Source of the DNA: Ferrovibrio sp.
GTDB taxonomy: Bacteria; Pseudomonadota; Alphaproteobacteria; Ferrovibrionales; Ferrovibrionaceae
Direction: 5' to 3'
DNA length: 47,116 nt
NCBI RefSeq assembly: GCF_017994015.1
Contig: NZ_JAGOLP010000025.1
Span: 1-47,116, forward strand
Shown: positions 7,815-15,269 of the stretch, one piece after another
Layout: each line of letters begins with the position of its first letter
Position numbering within the stretch: position 1 is the first letter of the stretch
Program-made: the position numbers and the translations under genes
The notes under the pieces: generated by a model
What the model saw: the letters and a program-made list of their open reading frames with translations, nothing else
The model's database searches: none
What the model was told of the DNA's origin: nothing

Positions 7815-8573
7815 ATGATGAACAGCGCCAAGCGGCAACGCGACCCAGCCGGCGACAAGGTCGGCACCATCTGCCGCGCTTTGCGCCGCGCCATCATTGA
7901 GCAGGCTTTGGAACCCGGCGCCAAGCTGCCGGAGGATGCGCTGGGCGAACGCTTCGGCGTCAGCCGCACCATCGCGCGCCAGGCTCTGGGCCAGTTGGCC
8001 GCCGAGGGATTGGTGGAGTTGCGCCGCAACCGCATTGCCGTGGTGGCCACGCCAAGCTGGCAGGAGGCGCGCAACACCTTCGATGTGCGCATGGCGCTGG
8101 AAGCGCTGATCGTGCGGCAATTATCCGGTCAGTTGACCAAGGCGCAACTGGCCGAATTGCAGGCGCATGTGGATCAGGAAGATGCCGCCCGCGATGGACC
8201 GGATGCGGTTTCGATCCGGCTGGCCACAGAATTCCATATCCTGCTGGCGCAGATGACCAGCAGCCCGATCCTGATCCGCTATGTCAGCGAAGTGGCCTAT
8301 CGCTGCTGCCTGACGCTTTCCACCTTCAGCCGGCCGCATTCATCGGAATGCGCCATCAACGAACATCGTGCCATCATCGATGCACTGGCTAAAGGCAGAA
8401 CCGAAGAGGTTATGCAGATGATGCACCATCATCTGGATGCCGTGGCCAGCCGCGCCCTGGTGGCGCCCACCAAGCCGCGCAGCAAGGATTTGCTGGATAT
8501 CCTGGCGCCTTATGCCGACGAGCCGGCGGCAAAAACCAAGCCGGCGCCAAAGCAGCAGCGCAGCGCCGCCTGA
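7815..8573 (+). CDS. GntR-family transcriptional regulator with FCD domain
   Basis: 252 residues from ATG 7815; the next codon, ATG 7818, is better spaced from GGAAG at 7809. The winged HTH spans about residues 15-80 (EDALGERFGVSRTIARQALGQLAAEGLV is the recognition region in part), followed by an all-helical FCD ligand-binding domain with candidate metal/ligand His in EFHILLAQ, EHRAIIDAL and MHHHLD. The tail (residues 230-252) is Ala/Lys/Pro-rich. It is divergent from the importer operon and upstream of the CodA-like gene, and AAGTGCAT sites lie before all of these, so it probably represses import and hydrolysis until the substrate or a product binds. Confidence 0.88.
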   Translation: MMNSAKRQRDPAGDKVGTICRALRRAIIEQALEPGAKLPEDALGERFGVSRTIARQALGQLAAEGLVELRRNRIAVVATPSWQEARNTFDVRMALEALIVRQLSGQLTKAQLAELQAHVDQEDAARDGPDAVSIRLATEFHILLAQMTSSPILIRYVSEVAYRCCLTLSTFSRPHSSECAINEHRAIIDALAKGRTEEVMQMMHHHLDAVASRALVAPTKPRSKDLLDILAPYADEPAAKTKPAPKQQRSAA

Positions 8574-8579
8574 ACCATA

Positions 8580-9005
8580 TCAGGCTTCGATGCCGCGCCG
8601 GGTGAGAATGCGCTCGGCGCTGTCATTCCACACATCCATGGCCACGATCTTGCCATCGCGCACCACAAATCGATCAACATACCGGTTGCCCTCAAACGGC
8701 GTGCCATCCGGCCATTCGCCATAGAGTGTGCCGACGCTGTAAACCACCGTCTCACCCGCGCCGGGGCAGACATCGAAACGGTCCATACGCTTCTTCACCC
8801 AGCGATAGCGCCCGGCATTGAAGCCGGTCGGGCCGCGTGGATGATCAAACTCCCGCCCGCCGGTGAAGGTGATCTTGGTGCCGGGCAGCATGTAGGTGGC
8901 GGCGCGATCCGGATCCGGCGCCATCGAGGCTTCCAGATAGGCCCGGACAATCTCGGCATCCGGCGCGGCCAGGGCTGCCGTTATGGGTTGGGCGATGGCA
9001 TTCAC
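8580..9005 (-). CDS. SnoaL/NTF2-like small protein
   Basis: A 141-residue cone-shaped SnoaL/NTF2-like fold, used by isomerases, hydrolases and many accessory proteins. The pattern is typical: an N-terminal helix (EIVRAYLEASMAPDPDRAATYM), strand YVDRFVVRDGKIVAMDVWNDS near the C-terminus. GTG 9005 was chosen because GGAG lies 7 nt upstream and the family fold begins there; a longer frame upstream would read through the 18-bp repeats and the operator. It is convergent with the GntR gene (6-nt gap) and divergent from the CodA-like gene, with an AAGTGCAT operator between. Its role in the pathway is unknown. Confidence 0.72.
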   Translation of the reverse strand: MNAIAQPITAALAAPDAEIVRAYLEASMAPDPDRAATYMLPGTKITFTGGREFDHPRGPTGFNAGRYRWVKKRMDRFDVCPGAGETVVYSVGTLYGEWPDGTPFEGNRYVDRFVVRDGKIVAMDVWNDSAERILTRRGIEA

Positions 9006-9019
9006 AATCCGGCTCCACT

Positions 9020-9072
9020 GGTTATGGCAGGTCTTGGGGTTATGGCAGGTCTTGCGGTTATGGCAGGTCTTG
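9020..9072. repeat. Three 18-bp-period tandem repeats in the SnoaL gene leader
   Basis: GGTTATGGCAGGTCTTG occurs at 9020-9036, 9038-9054 and 9056-9072, with one variable base between copies. The array lies between the GTG start of the SnoaL-like gene and the operator at 9096, so it would be transcribed as 5' leader. It could tune expression or bind a regulator; function unknown. Confidence 0.85.
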
Positions 9073-9091
9073 CCATGCGGCAAACTGCCTT

Positions 9092-9120
9092 CTATAAGTG
9101 CATACAGTTTTTGCACTATA
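9092..9120. promoter_or_regulatory. Operator-like AAGTGCATA/TGCACT site between divergent genes
   Basis: AAGTGCATA at 9096-9104 is followed by TGCACTATA at 9112-9120, giving an imperfect palindrome with TATA flanks. It lies between the SnoaL-like gene and the CodA-like gene and shares its core with the sites at 7660 and 7774. Its spacing differs from the 7756 site, so dimer geometry is uncertain. Confidence 0.6.
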
Positions 9121-9166
9121 ATCACCCAATTCCTGCACGCAAGCTGTAAAGCGCAAAATCCCAAGC

Positions 9167-10402
9167 ATGCCCCAAGCTGCCGCCTTTGACCTGATCCTGC
9201 GCAATGCCCGGCTGGCCGATGCCGCCGCACCGGTCGATATTGGGGTGCGCCAGGGCCGCATCGCCTGTATCGGCCTGCCGCCCGGCGCCCATGGCCCGGC
9301 CGTTGATGCCGGCGGCAATGCCGTGTTGCCCGGCTTTGTCGATACCCATGTACATCTCGACAAGGCCTGCCTGCTCGGACGCTGCGGCCATGACCATGGT
9401 AGCCTGGCCGACGCGATCCGTGCCGTCTCGGCGCTGAAACGGGAATTCACCACCGAGGATGTTTATGCCCGCGGCGCCCGCGTGCTGGACAAGGCCATCG
9501 CCAAGGGCACCACGCGGATGCGCAGCCATGTCGAGGTTGATCCGCGCGCCGGGCTGCGCAGCTTTGCAGCGATCAAGGCGCTGAAACAGGATTATGCCTG
9601 GGCGATTGATGTGCAAATCTGCGTGTTTCCGCAGGAAGGCCTGACCAACGATCCCGGCACCGAGGATTTGCTGCTGGCCGCCTTGCGCGATGGCGCCGAT
9701 CTGCTCGGCGGCTGCCCCTATACCGACAGCGACCCGCAGGCACAGATAACGCGGCTATTCGAGATGGCGCGGGATTTTGACGTGGCGCTGGATTTCCATC
9801 TCGATTTTGATCTGGATCCTTCCTGGCGCCATCTGGATGAAGTGTGCCGCCAGACCCGGCAGCATGGCTATCAGGGCCGCGTTGCCATTGGCCATGTCAC
9901 CAAATTATCGGCTTTGCCGCCGGCGGAATTTGATGCAGCAGCGCGGCTGCTGGCCGAAAGCGGCGTGGCGCTCACCGTGCTGCCGGCCACTGATCTTTAT
10001 CTCACCGGGCGCGAGGCCAGCCATAATGTGCCGCGTGGCCTGACGGCGGCGCATCGCCTGGTGCAGCATGGTGTCTGCTGCTCGATCGCCACCAATAATG
10101 TGCTGAACCCGTTCACGCCGTTTGGCGATGCCTCACTGCTGCGCATGGCGAATTTCTACGCCAATGTGGCGCAGGTCGGGCCCGGCGATTTCGGCGCCTG
10201 CCTTGATCTGGTGACGCATCTGCCGGCGCGGCTGATGCAGCTTGGCGATTACGGCATCACGCCCGGCAACCCTGCGGATTTTGTGGTGCTGGATACGGCC
10301 CGGCCCAGCGATGCATTGGCCGAACTGGCCGAGCCGCTGATGGTGTTCAAACGCGGCCGCCAGACCGTGCGGCGCCAGCCGGTGCAATTGCTGCGGCCTT
10401 GA
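9167..10402 (+). CDS. CodA-like amidohydrolase with altered active site
   Basis: A 411-residue protein that lines up by eye with E. coli cytosine deaminase at a constant offset of three residues in the second half. Retained: H61 and H63 (DTHVHLDKA), H211, H243 (GHVTKL) and the substrate-loop FPQEG near 154-158. Changed: the general-base Glu of HxDE is Phe214 (HLDF), and the metal/catalytic Asp of the last strand is Asn310 (ATNNVLNPF). Cytosine deamination as in CodA therefore looks unlikely; it may act on a different nitrogen compound or use other residues. It is preceded by the AAGTGCAT operator and belongs to the importer regulon. Confidence 0.8.
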   Translation: MPQAAAFDLILRNARLADAAAPVDIGVRQGRIACIGLPPGAHGPAVDAGGNAVLPGFVDTHVHLDKACLLGRCGHDHGSLADAIRAVSALKREFTTEDVYARGARVLDKAIAKGTTRMRSHVEVDPRAGLRSFAAIKALKQDYAWAIDVQICVFPQEGLTNDPGTEDLLLAALRDGADLLGGCPYTDSDPQAQITRLFEMARDFDVALDFHLDFDLDPSWRHLDEVCRQTRQHGYQGRVAIGHVTKLSALPPAEFDAAARLLAESGVALTVLPATDLYLTGREASHNVPRGLTAAHRLVQHGVCCSIATNNVLNPFTPFGDASLLRMANFYANVAQVGPGDFGACLDLVTHLPARLMQLGDYGITPGNPADFVVLDTARPSDALAELAEPLMVFKRGRQTVRRQPVQLLRP

Positions 10403-10981
10403 TCAATCACCGCGCCGCAGGAAACTCAGGCGGGCCGGGCCCTGGCGGCGTTCATCCACCAGTTCAAAGCCCGGCGGCAGGGCCAGGCTGCCCCTGGCAT
10501 CACTCTCAATGATGGCCAGCGCCTGCGGCTTGAGCCAACCTTCGCGCTCCAGCGCCTGCAAGACCGGCACCGCCAGGCCGGAACGATAAGGCGGATCAAG
10601 CAATACAATATCCGCTGCCATATCAGCCGCGCAGCGCCCCGGCCGAGAAGCATCGGTGGCGCGCAATGTGATCCGCTCGGCCAGGCCCAGCTCGGCTGCA
10701 TTGCGCAGGATACAGCGCCGCGCTGCCGCATCTATCTCAAACAGATGCGCATGCCGCGCACCGCGCGACAGCGCCTCGAAACTCAGCGCGCCGCTGCCGG
10801 CAAAGGCATCCAGCACTATGCCGCCTTCCAGCAGCGGGCGACCATCATCGCCAGGCATTCGCGGCGAATGCAGCAGGATGTTGAACAACGATTCGCGCAC
10901 CCGGTCGGTGGTCGGCCGTGTGGTCTGCTCCGGCGGCGCATGCAGCGCCCGGCCGCGATGGCTGCCGCCGACGATGCGCAT
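10403..10981 (-). CDS. rsmD: 16S rRNA (guanine966-N2)-methyltransferase RsmD
   Basis: 192 residues. RsmD methylates G966 in 16S rRNA of the assembled 30S head using S-adenosylmethionine. Visible are the N-terminal MRIVGGSHRGR block with RPTTDRVRESLFNIL, the SAM motif LDAFAGSGALSFEALSRGA and the catalytic DPPY. Start ATG 10981 begins the conserved N-terminus and follows the stop of the upstream pseudouridine synthase by one base, so the two rRNA-modification genes are one transcription unit. Confidence 0.93.
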   Translation of the reverse strand: MRIVGGSHRGRALHAPPEQTTRPTTDRVRESLFNILLHSPRMPGDDGRPLLEGGIVLDAFAGSGALSFEALSRGARHAHLFEIDAAARRCILRNAAELGLAERITLRATDASRPGRCAADMAADIVLLDPPYRSGLAVPVLQALEREGWLKPQALAIIESDARGSLALPPGFELVDERRQGPARLSFLRRGD

Positions 10982-10982
10982 C

Positions 10983-12002
10983 TCAGTCCTGGCGCCGGGG
11001 CTTTGGCCGCCCGGGGCTTTGCGGACGCCCAGCATTTTGCGAACGACCAGGATTCTGCGGGCGGCCGGGGCTTTGCGGGCGTTCCGGGTTATGCGGCCGC
11101 ATCGGGCGCGGCCGCTTGGCCGTCTTGCCTGGCCCGGCCTTGGCTTCCGGCTTGCCTTGCAGCGTCAGGCGGCCCTCGGGACGGCTGCGTTTCTGCTCGC
11201 CACTCTTGGCCTCGGCCTTGTCCTGGCCACGATCCTGGCCCTTGCTTTGCCTGGCCGGTTTCTCTCCCATCTGTTCGGCCAGCACCTTGCCCGGCACTTC
11301 CTTCACTTCGCCCTCAAGCAAGGAGCCAAGCTGGAACGGGCCATAGGCAACCCGGATCAACCGGCTGACCGGATAGCCCAGATGTTCCATCACGCGGCGG
11401 ATTTCGCGGTTCTTGCCTTCGCGCAGGCCGATCAGCAGCCAGGCATTATCGCCCTTCTGCCGCTCCACGCTGGCCTGGATGGCGCCATAGGACACCCCCT
11501 CAATGGTGATGCCCTGGGCCAGCCGGGCCAGCAACTGCTCCACCACCTGGCCATGCACCCGCACACGATAACGCCGCAGCCAGCCGGTGCTGGGCAATTC
11601 CAGCCGGCGCGCCAGCGCGCCATCATTGGTCAGCAGCAGCAGGCCCTCGGAATTAAAATCCAGCCGGCCGACCGAGATCACGCGCGGCATGTCTTCCGGC
11701 AAACTTTCAAACACCGTAGGGCGGCCCTGCGGGTCGCGATGCGTGGTCATCAGGCCGCGCTTCTTGTGGAACAGCCACAAACGGGTGCGTTCCGGCGCCG
11801 CCAGCGGCTTGCCATCCACCACGATGCGATCCGCCTCGCCCACCACCACGGCCGGCGTATCCAGGATACGGCCATTCACCATCACGCGGCCTTCGGCGAT
11901 CCAGCGTTCGGCATCGCGGCGCGAACACAGCCCGGCGCGAGCCAGCCGCTTGGCGATGCGCTCGCCATCCTTGGCGCCCTCTTTTTTTGCAGTCTCGGTC
12001 AT
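10983..12002 (-). CDS. 23S rRNA pseudouridine synthase, RluB/RluE/RluF family
   Basis: 339 residues. An S4 RNA-binding domain (about 13-60: RIAKRLARAGLCSRRDAERWI) precedes the RsuA-type catalytic domain with the catalytic Asp in GRLDFNSEGLLLLTND and the KNREIRRVMEHLG segment. Such enzymes isomerise uridine in the 23S peptidyl-transferase region (RluB: U2605). A C-terminal tail of about 100 residues is Lys/Arg/Pro/Gly-rich with degenerate (RPQSPG/RPQNPG) repeats, common in alphaproteobacterial homologues and probably RNA-binding. Start ATG 12002 overlaps the upstream stop (ATGA). Confidence 0.9.
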   Translation of the reverse strand: MTETAKKEGAKDGERIAKRLARAGLCSRRDAERWIAEGRVMVNGRILDTPAVVVGEADRIVVDGKPLAAPERTRLWLFHKKRGLMTTHRDPQGRPTVFESLPEDMPRVISVGRLDFNSEGLLLLTNDGALARRLELPSTGWLRRYRVRVHGQVVEQLLARLAQGITIEGVSYGAIQASVERQKGDNAWLLIGLREGKNREIRRVMEHLGYPVSRLIRVAYGPFQLGSLLEGEVKEVPGKVLAEQMGEKPARQSKGQDRGQDKAEAKSGEQKRSRPEGRLTLQGKPEAKAGPGKTAKRPRPMRPHNPERPQSPGRPQNPGRSQNAGRPQSPGRPKPRRQD

Positions 12003-12727
12003 GATCTGGCGGCCTCGGCAATGAAGGCGGCGTAAAGCGCGCGGTCGCCTTGCGAGATGAAAAATTCCGGGTGCCATTGCACCCCGATGCAAAAACGGTA
12101 ATCCGGATGTTCGATCCCCTCGATCACACCATCCGGCGCCACGGCATTACACGCCGCGCCAGGCGCCACCTGCGCCACCGCCTGATGATGCGCCGAATTC
12201 ACCGGCAGGGTTTCGGCGCCCACAATGGCATGCAGCCGGCTGCCCGGCGCGATCCGCACCTCATGGCCGGCCTGGTCGCGCGGATTGGGCTGTTCATGCG
12301 CCAGGGCATCCGGCACCGCATCGGGGATATGCTGGATCAGCGTGCCGCCCAGCACCACGTTGAGCAATTGCTGGCCGCCGCAGATGCCGAAAACCGGCTT
12401 GTTGGCCGCCAGCATGCCCTTGAGAATCGCCCATTCAAACTGCGTGCGCGCATCCTTGGTGGTGACGCTGGCATGCTTGGCCTCGGCGCCGAACAGGGCC
12501 GGATCAACATCGAAGGCGCCGCCGGTAACGATCAGGCCATCCAGCAACTCAACATAGCGCGCCACCGCACCAGGCTCATGCGGCAGCACCAGCGGCACGC
12601 CGCCGCTCTGGCTCACCGCCGAACAGTAATTCTGCCGCAAGGCATACCAGGGGAATTTCGAATAGCCGCCGGGCTGTTCCGAATCCAGGGTGAGGCCGAT
12701 CAGGGGCGCCGGGGACTTGCTGGTCAT
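11999..12727 (-). CDS. Class I glutamine amidotransferase-like (peptidase C26) protein
   Basis: 242 residues of the gamma-glutamyl-GABA hydrolase (PuuD) type. The nucleophile elbow is FGICGGQQLLN (Cys), with the His-Glu pair in GVQWHPE near the C-terminus, so the triad is complete. Members remove glutamate from gamma-glutamyl amines, but there are no other putrescine genes here, so the substrate is open. Start ATG 12727 gives the usual N-terminus PLIGLTLD; the ORF continues upstream without supporting features. Stop overlaps the next gene by ATGA, pointing to co-transcription with the rRNA-modification genes. Confidence 0.85.
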   Translation of the reverse strand: MTSKSPAPLIGLTLDSEQPGGYSKFPWYALRQNYCSAVSQSGGVPLVLPHEPGAVARYVELLDGLIVTGGAFDVDPALFGAEAKHASVTTKDARTQFEWAILKGMLAANKPVFGICGGQQLLNVVLGGTLIQHIPDAVPDALAHEQPNPRDQAGHEVRIAPGSRLHAIVGAETLPVNSAHHQAVAQVAPGAACNAVAPDGVIEGIEHPDYRFCIGVQWHPEFFISQGDRALYAAFIAEAARS

Positions 12728-12758
12728 GGCGTGGTTATAGGCTGCGGGCAGAAACCGC

Positions 12759-13052
12759 TCAAGCAGCACGAGGCCGCACGTCACGCTCAATGGCGGCCTG
12801 CAACTTTACCTGGGCCATAGAGAGGTCATAAGCGCTTTGCAGGTTCATCCAGAATTGCGGCGTGGTGTTGAAATAACGCGCCAGCCGCATGGCCGTATCT
12901 GCTGTTACGGCACGGGGGGTGTCCTGGCGGATTATGGCGCCGATACGATTGGCCGGCACCCGCAAGGCCAGCGCCAGCGCATTGGCGCTCAAGCCAAGCG
13001 GCAACATGAATTCCTCGCGCAGTATTTCGCCAGGATGAGTGGTGATACGCAT
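12759..13052 (-). CDS. higA: HigA-family antitoxin
   Basis: 97 residues with the typical opening MRITTHPGEILREEFMLPLG and an XRE helix-turn-helix (LSANALALALRVPANRIGAIIRQ region), then the family pattern MRLARYFNTTPQFWMNLQ. It neutralises the HigB RNase and represses the shared promoter. It follows higB by 9 nt, the toxin-first order normal for higBA. Confidence 0.93.
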   Translation of the reverse strand: MRITTHPGEILREEFMLPLGLSANALALALRVPANRIGAIIRQDTPRAVTADTAMRLARYFNTTPQFWMNLQSAYDLSMAQVKLQAAIERDVRPRAA

Positions 13053-13061
13053 GGCAAGCTC

Positions 13062-13337
13062 CTAATGATAATCAACAATTTCCACATCTTCGGCGCCATC
13101 GCGCCAAACAAAGCAGATTCGCCATTGATCGTTGATCCGGATGCTGTGCTGGTCGCGCCGATTGCCTTTTAATGCCTCCAGGCGATTTCCTGGTGGCTCG
13201 CGCAGATCGTTAAGCGCCATAGCAGCATTCAGCATATCAAGGCGCCGAAACGCGACCACCTTGATGGCTTCAAATCGGCGCGTCTTCTGGCCGTTGAATA
13301 ACGCCATGGTTTCCTTGCATCGGAAACTTTTGATCAT
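13062..13337 (-). CDS. higB: HigB/RelE-family toxin
   Basis: 91 residues. HigB is a ribosome-dependent mRNA endonuclease of the RelE fold. The family signature is visible: MIKSFRCKETMALF, RRLDMLNAA, LEALKGNRRDQHSIRINDQWRICF, and the terminal VEIVDYH, which carries catalytic residues. Start ATG 13337 gives the standard N-terminus; the in-frame ATG at 13349 lies inside the palindromic operator and is unlikely. Full length, so probably active. Confidence 0.93.
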   Translation of the reverse strand: MIKSFRCKETMALFNGQKTRRFEAIKVVAFRRLDMLNAAMALNDLREPPGNRLEALKGNRRDQHSIRINDQWRICFVWRDGAEDVEIVDYH

Positions 13338-13346
13338 GTCACTTAA

Positions 13347-13369
13347 CATAATACGCGAAACGTATTATG
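13347..13369. promoter_or_regulatory. Palindromic operator of higBA, shared with the tadA side
   Basis: A perfect 9-bp inverted repeat, CATAATACG (13347-13355) and CGTATTATG (13361-13369), with spacer CGAAA, 10 nt upstream of the higB start. Position and symmetry fit autoregulation by HigA. It also lies about 55 nt before the divergent tadA start. Confidence 0.8.
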
Positions 13370-13423
13370 CAAGACATATCATTGGCGCTTGACGGCGCCC
13401 GCAGGCTCCAGCAGGTTGGCGCC

Positions 13424-13879
13424 ATGGAACGACTTTCCGGCTTCATGGACTTGGCGCTTGAGCAGGCCCGGCTGGCCGCTGCGCGCGGCGAGGTGCCGGT
13501 GGGCGCCGTGCTGGTGGAAGGCCAGAGCGGCCGCGTGGTGAGCCAGGCCGGCAATGAGACCCGGGCGCTGAACGACCCGACCGCGCATGCCGAAATCCTG
13601 GCCATCCGCCGCGCCGCCAGCGAACTGGGCCAGGAACGCCTGGGCGGCTGCGACCTCTATGTAACGCTTGAGCCCTGCCCTATGTGCGCCGCAGCAATTT
13701 CCTTTGCGCGGTTGCGAAGGCTGTATTACGGCGCCGATGACCCCAAGGGCGGCGCGGTGGATAACGGCCCACGCCTGTATAACCAGCCGAGTTGCCATCA
13801 TCGCCCGGAGGTTTATGGCGGCCTGGCGGCAACTGATGCCGCCGTGCTGCTGCGCGATTTTTTCGCCGCCCGGCGCTGA
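13424..13879 (+). CDS. tadA: tRNA-specific adenosine deaminase TadA
   Basis: 151 residues. TadA converts A34 to inosine in tRNA-Arg(ACG), needed to read CGN codons. The zinc site is complete: [10 protein letters not shown] (His ligand and proton-shuttling Glu) and PCPMC (two Cys ligands), with the family N-terminus [13 protein letters not shown] 13424 was chosen because it gives [15 protein letters not shown], the usual start; a longer frame from 13367 begins inside the higBA operator. Essential housekeeping gene. Confidence 0.93.
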   Translation: MERLSGFMDLALEQARLAAARGEVPVGAVLVEGQSGRVVSQAGNETRALNDPTAHAEILAIRRAASELGQERLGGCDLYVTLEPCPMCAAAISFARLRRLYYGADDPKGGAVDNGPRLYNQPSCHHRPEVYGGLAATDAAVLLRDFFAARR

Positions 13880-14000
13880 GCGTTTTACCCTCCATCATCC
13901 TTATGATGATCACCGACACGGCCCTATCCGGCGGCCGGAAGCGGGAGTAAACTCGGTCCGTCAACCGTTATCGGCTAACTATCAAACAAGGACCAACAAG

Positions 14001-15206
14001 ATGGATTTCACTTTTTCCGACCGCGTGAAAACGCTGCAGGAACAGGTCACCAAATTCATGGATGACCATATCTACCCGAACGAAGACCGTTTCTTTGCCG
14101 AGATCGCCACCGGCGACCGCTGGGAACCGACCAAGGTGGTGGAGGAATTGAAGGCCAAGGCCAAGGCACAGGGCCTGTGGAACCTGTTCCTGCCCGAATC
14201 GCATCGCGGTGCCGGCCTCAAGAATCATGAATATGGCAGCCTGTGCGAAATCATGGGCCGTTCGTTTCTGGCGCCCGAAGTATTCAATTGCTCGGCGCCG
14301 GATACCGGCAATATGGAGACCATCGAGCGTTACGGCACCGAGGAGCACAAGAAGCAGTGGCTGGAGCCGCTGCTGGCCGGTGAAATCCGCTCGGCCTTCG
14401 CCATGACCGAGCCGGCGGTGGCTTCGTCGGATGCCACCAATATCGAATCCGAGATCAAACGCGACGGCGACCATTATGTCATCAATGGCCGCAAGTGGTG
14501 GACCTCGGGCATCGGCGACCCGCGCTGCAAGATCATCATCTTCATGGGCAAGACCGACGCCGCCAACCCGAACAAGTACATGCAGCAGAGCATGATCCTG
14601 GTGCCGCGTGACACGCCCGGCGTGAAGGTGCTGCGCATGCTGCCGGTATTCGGCTATGACGATGCGCCGCATGGCCATGGCGAAGTGGTATTCGAGAATG
14701 TGCGCGTGCCGGCCAGCAACATGCTGCTTGGTGAGGGCCGCGGCTTCGAAATCGCCCAAGGCCGCCTTGGCCCGGGCCGCATCCACCATTGCATGCGTCT
14801 GATCGGCCTGGCCGAGCGCAGCCTGGAGAAGATGTGCAAGCGCGCCAAGAGCCGCGTGGCTTTCGGCAAGCCGATCTCGGAGCAGACGGTGACGCTGGAG
14901 CGTATTGCCGAAGCCCGCATCCTGATCGACCAGGCCCGCTTCCTGACCCTGCATGCGGCCTGGAAGATGGATACCGTGGGCAACAAGGCGGCGCGCAAGG
15001 AAATTGCCATGATCAAGGTGGCGGCGCCGAACATGGCCTGCCAGGTGATCGACTGGGCGATGCAGGTGCATGGCGCGTCGGGCATTTCCGACGACCAGAT
15101 GCTGGCCTATTCCTATGCCCAGGCGCGCACGCTGCGTTTTGCCGATGGTCCGGATGAGGTGCATCGCAACCAGATCGGCCGCCTCGAATTGCAGCGCTGG
15201 AACTAA
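14001..15206 (+). CDS. Acyl-CoA dehydrogenase, ACAD10/11-like
   Basis: 401 residues, an FAD flavoprotein that normally introduces an alpha,beta double bond in acyl-CoA. Motifs: [18 protein letters not shown] in the middle beta domain, [11 protein letters not shown], and the C-terminal [33 protein letters not shown] block. This form ([26 protein letters not shown] at the N-terminus) is the one often paired with APH-type kinases, as here (two at 16368-18494). AAGGA lies 8 nt before ATG 14001. In related systems such an enzyme with a kinase converts 4-hydroxyacyl-CoA to enoyl-CoA; that role is inference. Confidence 0.92.
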   Translation: MDFTFSDRVKTLQEQVTKFMDDHIYPNEDRFFAEIATGDRWEPTKVVEELKAKAKAQGLWNLFLPESHRGAGLKNHEYGSLCEIMGRSFLAPEVFNCSAPDTGNMETIERYGTEEHKKQWLEPLLAGEIRSAFAMTEPAVASSDATNIESEIKRDGDHYVINGRKWWTSGIGDPRCKIIIFMGKTDAANPNKYMQQSMILVPRDTPGVKVLRMLPVFGYDDAPHGHGEVVFENVRVPASNMLLGEGRGFEIAQGRLGPGRIHHCMRLIGLAERSLEKMCKRAKSRVAFGKPISEQTVTLERIAEARILIDQARFLTLHAAWKMDTVGNKAARKEIAMIKVAAPNMACQVIDWAMQVHGASGISDDQMLAYSYAQARTLRFADGPDEVHRNQIGRLELQRWN

Positions 15207-15269
15207 GCCCGTAACAAGTCGGCCGGAAACGGTCAGGATCAGAAGAAAACAAAAAAAGCGAGTTTCCCC

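Noticed and set aside
9020..9072. CRISPR-like short repeat array
   Set aside because: The repeats are directly adjacent with a single variable base between them, so there are no spacers, and no cas gene is nearby.
12759..13337. A new toxin-antitoxin type
   Set aside because: Both proteins have clear HigB and HigA family sequence and the usual gene order.
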